A stretch of DNA of 64,000 bases, taken from NCBI GenBank assembly GCA_963709525.1, contig CAVPXB010000013.1, positions 62,001 to 126,000 on the forward strand, in the 5' to 3' direction. Every line of letters starts with the position of its first letter. The first letter of the stretch is position 1. Below, one piece after another: positions 36,924 through 46,584 of the stretch. A model generated the notes under the pieces. It was not told the DNA's origin, made no database searches, and was given only the letters and a program-made list of their open reading frames with translations. A program made the position numbers and the translations under genes. The stretch comes from CAIWHR01 sp963709525 (lineage in GTDB: Bacteria > Pseudomonadota > Gammaproteobacteria > Burkholderiales > Casimicrobiaceae).

Positions 36924-37682
36924 TCATGCGGCCGAAAAGATCGCACGCACGCGCTCGAGATCCTCGGGCGTGTCGACGCCGGGGGCCGGAGTACCGCGCG
37001 TCACGAGAACGGTGATCCGGTAACCGTGCCAAAGCGCGCGCAGTTGCTCCAGCGCCTCGAAGCGTTCGACGGGTGCGGGCGCGAGTGTCGGGTAGGCGCG
37101 CAGGAAGCTCGCCCGGTACGCATACAGGCCATAGTGGCGGTACAACGGCAACCCGGGCGGCAGGCAGTCCCGTGTCTGCGCGAACGCGTCGCGCGCCCAG
37201 GGAATTGTTGCGCGGCTGAAATAGAGCGCATCGCCACGCGCGTCGAGCACGACCTTGACGACGTTCGGATTGAAGGCCTCGGCGGGGTCCATGATCGCAT
37301 GACAGGCGGTGGCGATCGCCGCATCGGGTCGCGCGGCGAGCAGATCGGCCACCGACCGTATCAGTTCGGGTTCGAGCAGCGGCTCGTCGCCCTGGACGTT
37401 GACGACGATCGCGTCGTCGTCCAACCCGAGCTGCGCCGCCGCCTCGGCCAGCCGGTCGGTGCCGGTCGGATGGTCGCTGCGCGTCATGCAAACGCGGATG
37501 CCATGCGCCTCGACCGCCACCCGGATGCGGTCGTCGTCGGTGGCGACGGCCACCGGCGAGGCTCCGGCCGCGAGCGCGCGCTCGGCCACGCGGACGACCA
37601 TGGGCTTGCCCGCGATGTCGGCCAGCGGCTTGCCCGGCAGCCGCGTCGAGGCAAAGCGGGCGGGGATCAGCGCGCAGAACAC
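36924..37682 (-). CDS. kdsB: 3-deoxy-manno-octulosonate cytidylyltransferase (CMP-KDO synthetase)
   Basis: A 252-residue enzyme that activates KDO with CTP for lipopolysaccharide core synthesis. It starts LIPARFASTRLPGKPLADI (CTP-binding loop), with TRSDHPTGTDRLAEA, VVNVQGDEPLLEPELI and YGLYAYRASFL following in the order of the family. It lies 13 bases after the small trm112-like gene and next to lpxK. Confidence 0.96.
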   Translation of the reverse strand: MFCALIPARFASTRLPGKPLADIAGKPMVVRVAERALAAGASPVAVATDDDRIRVAVEAHGIRVCMTRSDHPTGTDRLAEAAAQLGLDDDAIVVNVQGDEPLLEPELIRSVADLLAARPDAAIATACHAIMDPAEAFNPNVVKVVLDARGDALYFSRATIPWARDAFAQTRDCLPPGLPLYRHYGLYAYRASFLRAYPTLAPAPVERFEALEQLRALWHGYRITVLVTRGTPAPGVDTPEDLERVRAIFSAA

Positions 37683-37695
37683 GATGCGCGCCGCG

Positions 37696-37875
37696 CTACT
37701 CGATCTCGTGCTGCTCGAGCCGCCGCGCCTCGTCCTCGAGCAGCACCGGGATGCCGTCCTTCACCGGATAGGCGAGTCGAGCGGACCTGGAGATGAGTTC
37801 CTGCTTCTCCTTGTCCCAGATCAGCGGTCCCTTGGTCACCGGGCAGACGAGAATTTCAAGCAGCTTGGGGTCCAC
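37696..37875 (-). CDS. Trm112-family zinc-ribbon-like protein
   Basis: A 59-residue protein: MDPKLLEILVCPVTKGPL, then QELISRSARLAYPVKDGIPV and LLEDEARRL. This is the bacterial Trm112/DUF343 pattern usually found between lpxK and kdsB. Only one Cys of the usual metal-binding set is seen, as in other lpxK-linked members. Family members act as small activators of methyltransferases; the role of the lpxK-linked ones is unproven. It starts at GTG 37875 with GAGGAGAG upstream and overlaps the end of lpxK by 20 bases. Confidence 0.88.
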   Translation of the reverse strand: MDPKLLEILVCPVTKGPLIWDKEKQELISRSARLAYPVKDGIPVLLEDEARRLEQHEIE

Positions 37876-38878
37876 GGAGTCTCTCCTCGATGCGCGGGAT
37901 GAGCGCCGGATCGAGTCGGGCCTCGATCGGCAGATACCAGCAGCGCCCGTCGGCGAACGCCGTGCATTTTACCGCATCCTTTTCGGTCATCAGGACCGGC
38001 TCCCCTTCGGCAAAGGCGAGATCGGCTGCGGAAAAGCGATGATGGTCGGGGAAGGGATGCTCGATCGGGTCGACCGCAAGCGCCCGCAACTGCGCAAAGA
38101 AACGGCTCGGATCGCCGATGCCGGCGACCGCGTGCACGCGCTGCCCCGCGAACGACGCCAGCGGAGTCGTCACCGTCGCGTCGGTGACGCGGGTCGGAAG
38201 GCGGGCCGTCAATGTCATCGCCAGCGCGCCGGGCACCAAGCCATCGAGCGCGCCGGCGTCGACCTGCGTCACCACCACGGCGTCGACCGATGCCAGCCGC
38301 GACGGCGGCTCGCGCAGCGGGCCCGCCGGCAGCGGCCAGCCGTTGCCGAAGCGGCGCAGCGCGTCGACGACGGCAATCTCGAAGTCGCGCGCGAGCCGGT
38401 AATGCTGCAATCCGTCGTCGGCGATGACGACGTTGCAGTCCGGATAGCGGGCGAGCAGCGCGCGGGCCGCCGCGACGCGGTCGCGCGCCACGACGACGCG
38501 CAGACCCCGGCGCGCCAGCAGCACCGGCTCGTCGCCGAACTCCGAGGGATCGCCGTCGGCCGGGACCACGCGCGGCGCGGCGGCCCTGTCCGACCCGCCA
38601 TAGCCGCGGCTGACGATTCCGGGCCGCCAGCCCCGGGCCGCCAGTTCCCGCGCCAGCGCGGTGACGAGCGGGGTCTTGCCGCTGCCCCCGACCGTGATGT
38701 TGCCGACCACGATCACAGGCACGCCCACGCGCTGCGCGCCGAGCCAGCCGCTTTGGTACCACCAGCGCCGCAACGCAACGGCAACCGCAAACACGAACGC
38801 GAGCGGGGCGAACGGCAACGTCCGGGCATTGAGGCGCGGCGCATACCACGCTGCGGCAAGGCGATCGGCGAAGCGCAT
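37856..38878 (-). CDS. lpxK: tetraacyldisaccharide 4'-kinase
   Basis: A 340-residue inner-membrane enzyme that phosphorylates the lipid A disaccharide at the 4' position. An N-terminal hydrophobic helix (LAFVFAVAVALRRWWY) precedes the P-loop GNITVGGSGKTP. Further family motifs are VSRGYGG, FGDEPVLLAR, VIADDGLQHYRLARD and VLMTEKDAVKC. It follows exbD and overlaps the trm112-like gene. Confidence 0.96.
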   Translation of the reverse strand: MRFADRLAAAWYAPRLNARTLPFAPLAFVFAVAVALRRWWYQSGWLGAQRVGVPVIVVGNITVGGSGKTPLVTALARELAARGWRPGIVSRGYGGSDRAAAPRVVPADGDPSEFGDEPVLLARRGLRVVVARDRVAAARALLARYPDCNVVIADDGLQHYRLARDFEIAVVDALRRFGNGWPLPAGPLREPPSRLASVDAVVVTQVDAGALDGLVPGALAMTLTARLPTRVTDATVTTPLASFAGQRVHAVAGIGDPSRFFAQLRALAVDPIEHPFPDHHRFSAADLAFAEGEPVLMTEKDAVKCTAFADGRCWYLPIEARLDPALIPRIEERLRGPQAA

Positions 38879-38908
38879 CTTTCCGCGTCGATGGCGCGCC
38901 GCGGCGCC

Positions 38909-39328
38909 CTATTTCGCCGGCGATTGCGTGGCGAAGGTGATGTGGACGTAACCCGCCGTGCGCGCGGCTTCCATCACGTGGATCACGGCCTGGTGCGTGG
39001 CGTTGGCATCGGCGTTGATGATGATCACGGGCTCGGCGGCATCGCCGGCGGCGCGCTTCAGCAACTGACTGAAATCGGCGACGGTGGTAAAGACAAAAAC
39101 GGTCTTGTCGATGACGTAGCGGCCCTGTGCATCGACGCCGACGGTGATTTCCTTGGGTCGCTCCTTGACGGGGTTGGCGTCGGCCTCGGGCAACGTGATC
39201 TGCAGCTCCGCCACCCGCTGGTAAGTGGTCGTCACCATCAGGAAGATCAGGATGACGAGCAGAACGTCGATCAGCGGAATGAAGTTGATTTCGGGCTCGT
39301 CGCGCCCGCGCGTGCCGCGCAGATTCAT
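38909..39328 (-). CDS. exbD: ExbD/TolR-family biopolymer transport protein
   Basis: A 139-residue protein with one membrane helix (INFIPLIDVLLVILIFLMV) carrying the conserved Asp needed for proton-driven coupling, and a periplasmic domain. It starts MNLRGTRGRDEPEINFIPL. Paired with exbB sixteen bases upstream. The position before lpxK is typical of betaproteobacteria; the energised partner is not in this window, so TolR-like and ExbD-like roles cannot be told apart. Confidence 0.92.
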   Translation of the reverse strand: MNLRGTRGRDEPEINFIPLIDVLLVILIFLMVTTTYQRVAELQITLPEADANPVKERPKEITVGVDAQGRYVIDKTVFVFTTVADFSQLLKRAAGDAAEPVIIINADANATHQAVIHVMEAARTAGYVHITFATQSPAK

Positions 39329-39343
39329 CGCCTGGCCCCGCGC

Positions 39344-39949
39344 CTAACTGCGGTCGCCGTGGGCGACGTCGACGAGCCGCATCGCCTGCTGCTCCATCTC
39401 GACGATGAGCCCGTCGACCTTCGACCGGAAGTGGCGGTAGAAGATCATGCTGGGAATCGCGACAATCAGGCCGAAGGCCGTGTTGTAGAGGGCGATCGAA
39501 ATGCCGTGGGCAAGCTGGATGGGATTCGACCCCGCGGCGGTCTGCGAGCCGAAAATTTCTATCATCCCGATCACCGTGCCGAAAAGACCCAGCAGCGGCG
39601 CCATCGCGGCAATCGTTCCCAGCGTGGTCAGGAAACGGTCGAGATCGTGGGTGATGAAGCGGCCCGCCTCTTCGATCGACTCCTTGACCACCGGGCGCGG
39701 ACTCTTGATGTTGACCAGCCCGGCGGCGAGCAGGCGCCCGAGCGGCCCCTGCCGCGCGGTACGCGCGAGCAAATCAGGTGTCGCCCCCGACACGCGGTAC
39801 TCGGCCAGCACGCGGTCGACCATCCCGACGGGTGCCACGGCGCTCTGCCGCAACGACCAAAGGCGCTCGAAAATGAGCGCGAGCGCGATCACCGATGCGA
39901 AAATCAAAGGCCATATCGGCCAACCGGCTGCCTGAATGATGGACCACAC
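39344..39949 (-). CDS. exbB: MotA/TolQ/ExbB-family proton channel protein
   Basis: About 201 residues with three membrane helices: WPLIFASVIALALIFERLWS, TLGTIAAMAPLLGLFGTVIG and ISIALYNTAFGLIVAIPSMI. The last two are the MotA/TolQ/ExbB signature. I prefer the GTG at 39949 (protein begins VWSIIQAAGW). It forms the proton channel with the ExbD protein encoded next. Confidence 0.92.
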   Translation of the reverse strand: MWSIIQAAGWPIWPLIFASVIALALIFERLWSLRQSAVAPVGMVDRVLAEYRVSGATPDLLARTARQGPLGRLLAAGLVNIKSPRPVVKESIEEAGRFITHDLDRFLTTLGTIAAMAPLLGLFGTVIGMIEIFGSQTAAGSNPIQLAHGISIALYNTAFGLIVAIPSMIFYRHFRSKVDGLIVEMEQQAMRLVDVAHGDRS

Positions 39950-40066
39950 AGTGACTGACTCCGTTGTTCGTGATGCGCCGAAATGTAGCCTGACCACTCC
40001 GATTCGGCAAGGCGCCCCGCCACCGTCCTGCGCCGACGAACGGAATCGGGGCCTGAGCGCGGACGG

Positions 40067-40903
40067 CTATTTTCCGCGTTTTCGCCGCCGCGAAGTGCCT
40101 TCCGCCAACGTCGCCGTCACCGCCGCACCCGCCAGGACAATGACCCAGGACACGTAAACCCACAGCAAAAAGAGCGGCAGCGTCGCCAGCGCACCATAGA
40201 TGATCTGGTACGCGGGCACCGATGCGATGTAGTACGCGAAGCCGCGCTTGGCAACCTCGAACGCCAGGGCCGCGAACAATCCACCGATCAACGCCGGCCT
40301 GAGCGGCACCCGGCGGCTCGGCATCAGCGCATAGAGCAGCGTGAACGCCAGCGCCGTGATCGCCACCGCCAGCGGCGGCACGATGTAGGGCATGGCGAGC
40401 GAGGTCAGGGGCAACTGCTCGACCGATGCTTCGACGAGCCAGGCAGTCGAGTATACGGCAGCGCCGATCACCAGCGGGCCGGCGACGATCCCGAGCGCGT
40501 AGACCACGCCTCGATGCAGGAGAGAGCGCGGCTCATGCGCGCCCCAGATCGCGTTGAGTTCGCGCTCTACCGTGGCGACGAGAAGCACGGCGGTGACGAT
40601 GAAGAACGCAATGCTCACGCCCTGCAGGTTGCCGGCCTTGGCCGTGAACTCGGCGAGGTAGCCGCGCACGACGCTGCTGCTGCCCGGCAGAAGATGGCGC
40701 AGCAGAAAGCGCTCGAAGGCGTCGAGCCACTGCTGAAACAGCGGATAGCGCGCGACGTAGACGAAAGCGACGGTGAACAGCGGCACGACGCCGAGCACCG
40801 ACGTGAACGACAGCGCCGCCGCGGTGCTCGTCATCCGGGCCGCGGAAAGCCGGCCAATGACGCTCGCGACAAAGCGACTGGCGCGAGCCGAACTCCCGCT
40901 CAT
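40067..40903 (-). CDS. YihY/BrkB-family inner-membrane protein
   Basis: A 278-residue protein with six or seven helices and the family pattern STAAALSFTSVLGVVPLFTV, FLRHLLPGS and GFAYYIASVPAYQIIYGAL followed by LPLFLLWVYVSWVIVLAGA. YihY was once called ribonuclease BN in error; its role is unknown. The gene follows pit with an 11-base gap. Confidence 0.9.
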   Translation of the reverse strand: MSGSSARASRFVASVIGRLSAARMTSTAAALSFTSVLGVVPLFTVAFVYVARYPLFQQWLDAFERFLLRHLLPGSSSVVRGYLAEFTAKAGNLQGVSIAFFIVTAVLLVATVERELNAIWGAHEPRSLLHRGVVYALGIVAGPLVIGAAVYSTAWLVEASVEQLPLTSLAMPYIVPPLAVAITALAFTLLYALMPSRRVPLRPALIGGLFAALAFEVAKRGFAYYIASVPAYQIIYGALATLPLFLLWVYVSWVIVLAGAAVTATLAEGTSRRRKRGK

Positions 40904-40914
40904 CGCCCTGCGCT

Positions 40915-41931
40915 TCAGAGGAAGTGCGCGGCGAGCCACCACGCCAGCGCCGACATGAATGCCGAGCAGGGGATCGTCAGCACCCACGCCCATACGATCC
41001 GACCGGCGATGCCCCAGCGTACCGCGGAAAGCTTGTGCACGGCGCCAACGCCGACGATGGCGCCGGTGATCGTGTGCGTCGTCGACACCGGGATGCCGAG
41101 GCCGGTGGCGAGGAAAAGCGTCAGCGCGCCGCCGGTCTCGGCGCAGAAGCCGCCGACGGGCTTCAGCTTGGTGATCTTCTGGCCCATCGTCTTCACGATC
41201 CGCCAGCCGCCGAACAGAGTGCCCAGCGCCATCGCGGTCTGGCAGGAGATCACCACCCAGAACGGGATCTCGGCGGCCTTGAAGTCGGGGCGCAGCGAAC
41301 CGTAGCTCACGAGGATCAGCGCGATGATGCCCATCGTCTTCTGCGCGTCGTTGCCGCCATGGCCGAGGCTGTAGAGCGACGCCGAGACGAGCTGCAGCCG
41401 GCGAAACCAGCGGTCGACCTTGTGCGGAGCGGTGCGAAAGAAGATCCACGCGACGGCCGTCATCAGCAGGATGCCGAGCGCGAAGCCCAGCGTCGGCGAC
41501 AGCACGATGGCGAGGCTGATCTTGAAGAACCCGCTGCCGACGAGCGCGCCGACGCCGCCCTTCGCCACCGCGGCGCCGGCCAGGGCGCCGATCAGCGCGT
41601 GCGACGACGACGACGGCAGGCCGAACCACCAGGTGATGACGTTCCAGGCGATCGCGCCGATGAGCGTGCCGAACAGCACGTAGTGATCGACCAGCAACGG
41701 ATCGACGACCCCCTTGCCGATGGTGTTGGCCACCGAGAGGCCGAAGAACAGGAAGGCGATGAAGTTGAAGAACGCCGCCCAGGCCACGGCGAAATGAGGC
41801 CGGAGCACGCGCGTCGAGACGATGGTCGCGATCGAGTTGGCGGCGTCGTGAAAGCCGTTCATGAAGTCGAACGCCAGCGCCAGCACGACCAGCGCCACGA
41901 ACACCTCGAACCCGATGCCAGGCCCGGTCAT
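40915..41931 (-). CDS. pit: low-affinity inorganic phosphate transporter, PiT family
   Basis: A 338-residue membrane protein with the two PiT signature repeats: FDFMNGFHDAANSIATIV at the N-terminus and LYSLGHGGNDAQKTMGIIAL in the second half. It uses the proton gradient to import metal-phosphate. The DUF47 gene, its usual partner, lies about 95 bases upstream, with a 65-bp repeat copy between. Confidence 0.95.
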   Translation of the reverse strand: MTGPGIGFEVFVALVVLALAFDFMNGFHDAANSIATIVSTRVLRPHFAVAWAAFFNFIAFLFFGLSVANTIGKGVVDPLLVDHYVLFGTLIGAIAWNVITWWFGLPSSSSHALIGALAGAAVAKGGVGALVGSGFFKISLAIVLSPTLGFALGILLMTAVAWIFFRTAPHKVDRWFRRLQLVSASLYSLGHGGNDAQKTMGIIALILVSYGSLRPDFKAAEIPFWVVISCQTAMALGTLFGGWRIVKTMGQKITKLKPVGGFCAETGGALTLFLATGLGIPVSTTHTITGAIVGVGAVHKLSAVRWGIAGRIVWAWVLTIPCSAFMSALAWWLAAHFL

Positions 41932-41965
41932 CGCGAGCCTCCGGATCGGCGCCGACGCCCGACGG

Positions 41966-42031
41966 TCACTGGACTACGCTTCGTGCTGGGAACGAAGGTA
42001 TTCGCCCTCGGGGCGGCCCTTCGGGCTCATG
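41966..42031. repeat. copy 1 of an inverted dispersed repeat (about 65 bp)
   Basis: This stretch and the reverse complement of 42732-42796 are nearly identical (a few mismatches and one indel), sharing TGCTGGGAACGAAGGTATTC and the rest of the unit. On the minus strand it starts at the ATGA overlapping the DUF47 stop and encodes MSPKGRPEGEYLRSQHEA, then TAG. The same peptide pattern occurs in the second copy. Confidence 0.85.
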
Positions 42032-42650
42032 CGTTCTCCAGCACGATGCCTTCAATCACGTTGGCGACGTCTTCGCACTTGTCGGTGATCGACTCCAGCA
42101 GCTGGTAGACCTCCTTCAGCTTGATGACCTGCTTGACGTCGGACTCCTCGCGAAAGAGCTTTGCCACCGCCGAGCGAAAGACGAAATCCGCCTCGCTTTC
42201 GAGCCGGTCGATCTCGCCGCAGATGCGCAGGATGGCGTCGGCATTCTTCATCGACTCGAGCTTTGCCACGGCGTCCTGCACCTTCAACGTGCACGCAACG
42301 CAGATTTCCGCGAGCTTTTGCGCATCGGCGGTGACGGCCTTGACGTCGTAGAGGAAGAGGCACGTCGCGACATCCTCCATCAGATCGAGGATGTCGTCCA
42401 TGCCGGTGATGAGCTGGTGGATCTCGTCGCGATCGAGCGGTGTGATGAACGTCTTGTGCAACAGCTGCACCGTCTCGTGGGTGATGCGATCCGCCTGCTT
42501 TTCATGCTTCTCGATCGTGCGGCTGCGCCGCTCGAGTTCGCTCAGGTCGGCAAGCAGGGCCTGCAGTTCCACCGCGGCAGCAGCGGCGAGAGCGGCGTGC
42601 TGGTTGAACAACTCGAAAAACTTGCCTTCCCTGGGCAGCAGGCGCGCCAT
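42027..42650 (-). CDS. DUF47-family (PhoU-like) pit accessory protein
   Basis: A 207-residue all-helical protein of the PhoU-related DUF47 family: ALLADLSELERRSRTIEKHE, KQADRITHETVQLLHKTFIT and PLDRDEIHQLITGMDDILDL. Such proteins usually precede pit and are thought to regulate phosphate uptake. The ATG at 42650 is used. The stop codon lies inside copy 1 of the 65-bp repeat, so the repeat joined the gene end exactly. Confidence 0.9.
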   Translation of the reverse strand: MARLLPREGKFFELFNQHAALAAAAAVELQALLADLSELERRSRTIEKHEKQADRITHETVQLLHKTFITPLDRDEIHQLITGMDDILDLMEDVATCLFLYDVKAVTADAQKLAEICVACTLKVQDAVAKLESMKNADAILRICGEIDRLESEADFVFRSAVAKLFREESDVKQVIKLKEVYQLLESITDKCEDVANVIEGIVLENA

Positions 42651-42732
42651 GGTGTCGTATCCTTGAATCTGCAATGATCGCAATTATCGCATTGGATGCG
42701 CCGACGAACTTTCCGTCCCCCTGGAGATCCCC

Positions 42733-43368
<636 letters not shown>

Positions 43369-43383
43369 CGCGGGTCTGCGACG

Positions 43384-44547
43384 TCAGCGCGTATGTGCGC
43401 GCAGCGAAAACCCGCCGAATAGCGCGAGGCCCGCCCCCACCGACCAGAACACGGGGCCGATCCCGATGGTCGAACCCACGGCGCCGAAGACCAGCGGCAC
43501 CGCCACCGCCATCGACTGCACCAGCGACATGCGCACGCCGACTGCCTCGCCGATGCGCCCCGGGGGCGCGTGGGCATGCAGCAGCGACATCACCATCGGT
43601 TGCCCGCTGCCGACGCCGAGCCCGAGGCAGAACGACAGCGGCAGCAGCAGCGCGACGCTGCGCGCGAATGGAAACGCAAGATATACGGCACCGGCAACCA
43701 GCAACGCGGCGGTCAATACCTGCTGCTCCGAGAATCGCGACGCGATCCACGGAATGGCGAAACGGATGACGAAGGTCGCGGCGGCGAACGACGCCAGCAC
43801 GGAGCCGATCTGCGATGCGGTGAGGCCGATGCGCGCGCCATAGATCGGCACGAAGATCATGTGCAGATCCCAGGCGATGGCGATCAGCGCGTTGATGAGA
43901 AACACCTGTCGCAAGTCGCGATGCAGCAGCAGGTCCAGCACGCTGCCGCCCGCGCCCGCATCGCCCTCCGCATGCGGGCCGGGAAGCTTGAGTTTCGTCG
44001 CGGCGAGAAGCGCGAGCGGAATCAGCGGCAGCAGCGCGAACACGCCAAACGCGGCGCCGAAGCCCGCGTGATCGATGGCGAGGCCCGCGACCAGCGGCCC
44101 GACGAATCCCGATACCGAGTAACCCAGGGCCAGCAGGCCGAAATTGCGCGCACGGTCACCCGGCCCGCCGAGCGCGCCGGTTGCGTGCTGCGTGGCGACC
44201 TGGAAGACCATGAAGCCGACCCCGAGCAGTGCGGCGCTCAGGAACAGCGAAGGCAAGCCGCGGGCGAACCAGGGAATCGCCGCAGCACAGGTGATGACCG
44301 CGCAACCCACCAGCATCGGCGTCCGGGCGCCCAACGAATCGCAAAACCGGCCGGCGGCGACCGCCAGCAGCATCGGAAGCAGCGCGTAGAGCGCCATCAG
44401 GATGCCGACCGTGAACGTCGACGCCCCCAGCGCCAGGGCATCCAGCGACACCGCGACGCGACTGCCCGCGAGCACCGAGTGATTGACGATGCCGAGGAGA
44501 ATCAGCGCCGATAGCGTGCGCCCACTCGAGTCAAAGGTCGCGCGCAA
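43384..44547 (-). CDS. MFS transporter
   Basis: A 387-residue inner-membrane protein with 12 predicted helices. The loop GRFCDSLGARTPMLVG between helices 2 and 3 is the major-facilitator signature. SVLAGSRVAVSLDALALGAS is typical of the small multidrug-efflux-like group. It converges with msrA with a 15-base gap. The substrate is unknown. Confidence 0.85.
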   Translation of the reverse strand: MRATFDSSGRTLSALILLGIVNHSVLAGSRVAVSLDALALGASTFTVGILMALYALLPMLLAVAAGRFCDSLGARTPMLVGCAVITCAAAIPWFARGLPSLFLSAALLGVGFMVFQVATQHATGALGGPGDRARNFGLLALGYSVSGFVGPLVAGLAIDHAGFGAAFGVFALLPLIPLALLAATKLKLPGPHAEGDAGAGGSVLDLLLHRDLRQVFLINALIAIAWDLHMIFVPIYGARIGLTASQIGSVLASFAAATFVIRFAIPWIASRFSEQQVLTAALLVAGAVYLAFPFARSVALLLPLSFCLGLGVGSGQPMVMSLLHAHAPPGRIGEAVGVRMSLVQSMAVAVPLVFGAVGSTIGIGPVFWSVGAGLALFGGFSLRAHTR

Positions 44548-44947
44548 AACCCCTCGCCTGCGCCGCGATGCAACCGCGAGGCATCATCGCCCCGCCGCGG
44601 CTTCCGCCTCCCGGCGAAACGCCGCAGCGCCGGGGAGGACGTGAAAGGAGCGCTCTGAGCATGGGTTGCGACACGGCAAGAAGGTGTACGAAGGGACAGT
44701 GTCGCACCGGACCGGGTAAGCATTCAAGCCGGCGCCGCGACCTTCGGGAGGCGTGCAGCGCGGGTCGCCTGTGGTTTCGGCATCCACCATCACCCGGTTT
44801 CCGCATCGAAATTTGCTTGCGAGGGCATTCCCATCTCCCGGAATTGCGCTATAGTTCCCGCCGATGGAGCAGGGTTACCCCTGACAGGAGGGTCTGCTTC
44901 AGAACGTCAGGCGTTTTGTAGAGCAACCATCCACAGGAAGGAGAATT
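44548..44947. promoter_or_regulatory. 400-base intergenic region with the SWIB-gene promoter and an inverted repeat
   Basis: No gene is supported. TGCGACAC (44667-44674) and GTGTCGCA (44699-44706) form an 8-bp inverted repeat with a 24-base spacer. TATAGT at 44850-44855 is a good -10 box about 95 bases before the SWIB gene; its -35 box is not clear. AGGAAGGAGA lies directly before the start codon. Confidence 0.45.
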
Positions 44948-45359
44948 ATGGCTACCGCCAAGAAAGCCGTGAAGAAGCCCGCCGCGAAAAAAGCTGCCGT
45001 GAAGAAGCCCGCGAGCAAGCCCGCAGCAAAGAAGCCCGCCGCGAAGCCCGCCGCCGTCAAGAAGGCCCCGGTGAAAAAAGCCGCAGCGAAGACACCTGCC
45101 GCGAAGCGCAAGCCCAACGCCGCGTTCATGAAGGCAATGACGCCTTCGGCCGTGCTCGCTGCCGTCATCGGCGCTGCACCCGCACCGCGCACCGAAGTCA
45201 CCAAGAAGATCTGGGACTACATCAAGAAGAACAAGCTCCAGGACCCGACCAACAAGCGCAACATCAACGCGCGACGAAAAGCTGAAGGCCGTTTTTGGTG
45301 GCAAGAAGACGGTTTCGATGTTCGAAATGACGAAGCTGGTCTCGAACCACCTGAAGTAA
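44948..45359 (+). CDS. SWIB/MDM2-domain protein with histone H1-like Lys/Ala/Pro-rich tail (frameshift)
   Basis: The first 55 residues are repeats of KKPAAKKA type, like bacterial histone H1-like proteins. A SWIB domain follows: NAAFMKAMTPSAVLAAVIG, EVTKKIWDYIKKNKLQDPTN and KRNINA. One extra base near 45270 shifts the frame; correcting it gives DEKLKAVFGGKKTVSMFEMT, KLVSNHLK and a stop at 45359, the normal end. Such proteins are common in betaproteobacteria and probably bind DNA. The gene has its own promoter and terminator. Confidence 0.88.
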
Positions 45360-45395
45360 GCAGCTTCCTCTGCCCGCGCATGCGGGATGAGAGTC

Positions 45396-45427
45396 ACGGC
45401 CGGCCAGGTTTCCTGACCGGCCGTTTT
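45396..45427 (+). terminator. rho-independent terminator after the SWIB gene
   Basis: GGCCGGCCAGG and CCTGACCGGCC form an 11-bp stem with one mismatch around TTT, followed by GTTTTG. Confidence 0.75.
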
Positions 45428-45550
45428 GTTGCCGCTGCCTGCCTGCACGCACCGCTGCGTGCGCCGGACACCCGCGATGTGGAATCCAAGACCGGGCATT
45501 GCCCGGTTTGACGCAACGCAAGACTCGGCTTCGAAGACCGCCCGCTGACG

Positions 45551-45564
45551 TTGATCGAGATCAA
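45551..45564. promoter_or_regulatory. FNR/ANR box 1 (perfect consensus)
   Basis: TTGATCGAGATCAA matches the FNR-family consensus TTGAT-N4-ATCAA at every fixed position. It is not inside any gene. Confidence 0.6.
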
Positions 45565-45591
45565 ACGCGCATCACGGACGCGAATTTGCGC

Positions 45592-45605
45592 TTGATCCCC
45601 GTCAA
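45592..45605. promoter_or_regulatory. FNR/ANR box 2 (one mismatch)
   Basis: TTGATCCCCGTCAA matches the consensus at nine of ten fixed positions. Its centre lies 41 bases from that of box 1. Confidence 0.5.
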
Positions 45606-45696
45606 TGTGGCGTAAGCATTCCGCGACAGCGTGCCGCCTGCGGCAAGGGGTCACCATGGTGGAGAACCCTCGAGCCCGCACGATCGATCTTAGCGC

Positions 45697-46569
45697 TCAG
45701 CGTCGACCCTGGAGCGCGGCGATGCGCACTTCAAGCGGCGGATGGGTCGAGAAGAGCGCCATGAAGCCGGCCTTGTCGGCGATGCCGAAGCCACTCATCG
45801 CCTTTGGCAGTTCGCCAGGCTCGACGCCGCCCAGGCGTTGCAGCGCGTTGATCATCGGCTGCGGCGTGCCGAGGTAGCCGGCAGCACCGGCATCGGCGCG
45901 GAACTCGCGCAGGCGCGAGAAGTACGCGACGATGATGGATGCGAGCACACCGAAGACCAGTTGGCACACCATCACGGTGACGAAGTACCCGGGTCCGGTG
46001 CCGCGCTCCGTCCGGAACAGCGTCCGGTCGACGATCGAGCCCACGATGCGGGCGAAGAATACGACAAACGTGCTCACGACCCCCTGTATCAGCGTCAGCG
46101 TCACCATGTCGCCGTTGGCCACGTGCGCGACCTCGTGCGCCAGCACGGCCTCGACCTCCTCCTTGTTCATCGATTGCAGCAGGCCGGTCGACACCGCGAC
46201 GAGGGCCGAGTTGCGGAACGCCCCGGTCGCGAACGCGTTGGCATCGCCTTCGTAGATCGCCACTTCGGGCATGCCGATGCCCGATTTGGCGGCCAGCCGG
46301 CGCACGGTGTCGACGAGCCAGACTTCGACGTCGTTGGCGGGCTGCTCGATGACCTGCGCCCCGGTCGACCACTTGGCGGTCTGCTTGGAAATCAGCAGCG
46401 AGATGATCGCGCCGGTGAAGCCGATGACCGCCGAGAACGCAAGCAGTCCGCCGTAGGAGACGCCTGCCTCCGAAGCCATGACGCGATCGAGGCCGAACAG
46501 CCGCAACACGACCGAGAGGACGAGCACGACAGCGAGATTGGTGGCGAGAAATAGGACGATGCGTTTCAT
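45697..46569 (-). CDS. htpX: HtpX membrane metalloprotease
   Basis: A 290-residue inner-membrane zinc protease that degrades misfolded membrane proteins. The zinc motif HEVAH is at 145-149 in LAHEVAHVANGD; two N-terminal helices (IVLFLATNLAVVLVLSVVLR and LLAFSAVIGFTGAIISLLIS) and two later ones match the family. NAFATGAFRNSALVAVSTGL is also conserved. It lies downstream of glnS on the same strand. Confidence 0.95.
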   Translation of the reverse strand: MKRIVLFLATNLAVVLVLSVVLRLFGLDRVMASEAGVSYGGLLAFSAVIGFTGAIISLLISKQTAKWSTGAQVIEQPANDVEVWLVDTVRRLAAKSGIGMPEVAIYEGDANAFATGAFRNSALVAVSTGLLQSMNKEEVEAVLAHEVAHVANGDMVTLTLIQGVVSTFVVFFARIVGSIVDRTLFRTERGTGPGYFVTVMVCQLVFGVLASIIVAYFSRLREFRADAGAAGYLGTPQPMINALQRLGGVEPGELPKAMSGFGIADKAGFMALFSTHPPLEVRIAALQGRR

Positions 46570-46584
46570 GGCATGAACCTCGGG

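Larger units (their letters stand above)
45428..45696. other. gene-free region holding two FNR-type boxes
   Basis: Apart from the two FNR-like sites and a short hairpin (ACCGGGC-ATT-GCCCGGT at 45491-45507) I see no gene. Both flanking genes are transcribed towards it. Confidence 0.45.

Noticed and set aside
45605..45877. Plus-strand frame downstream of the FNR boxes
   Set aside because: From about 45700 it is antisense to htpX and has no protein-like pattern; not accepted as the FNR target.
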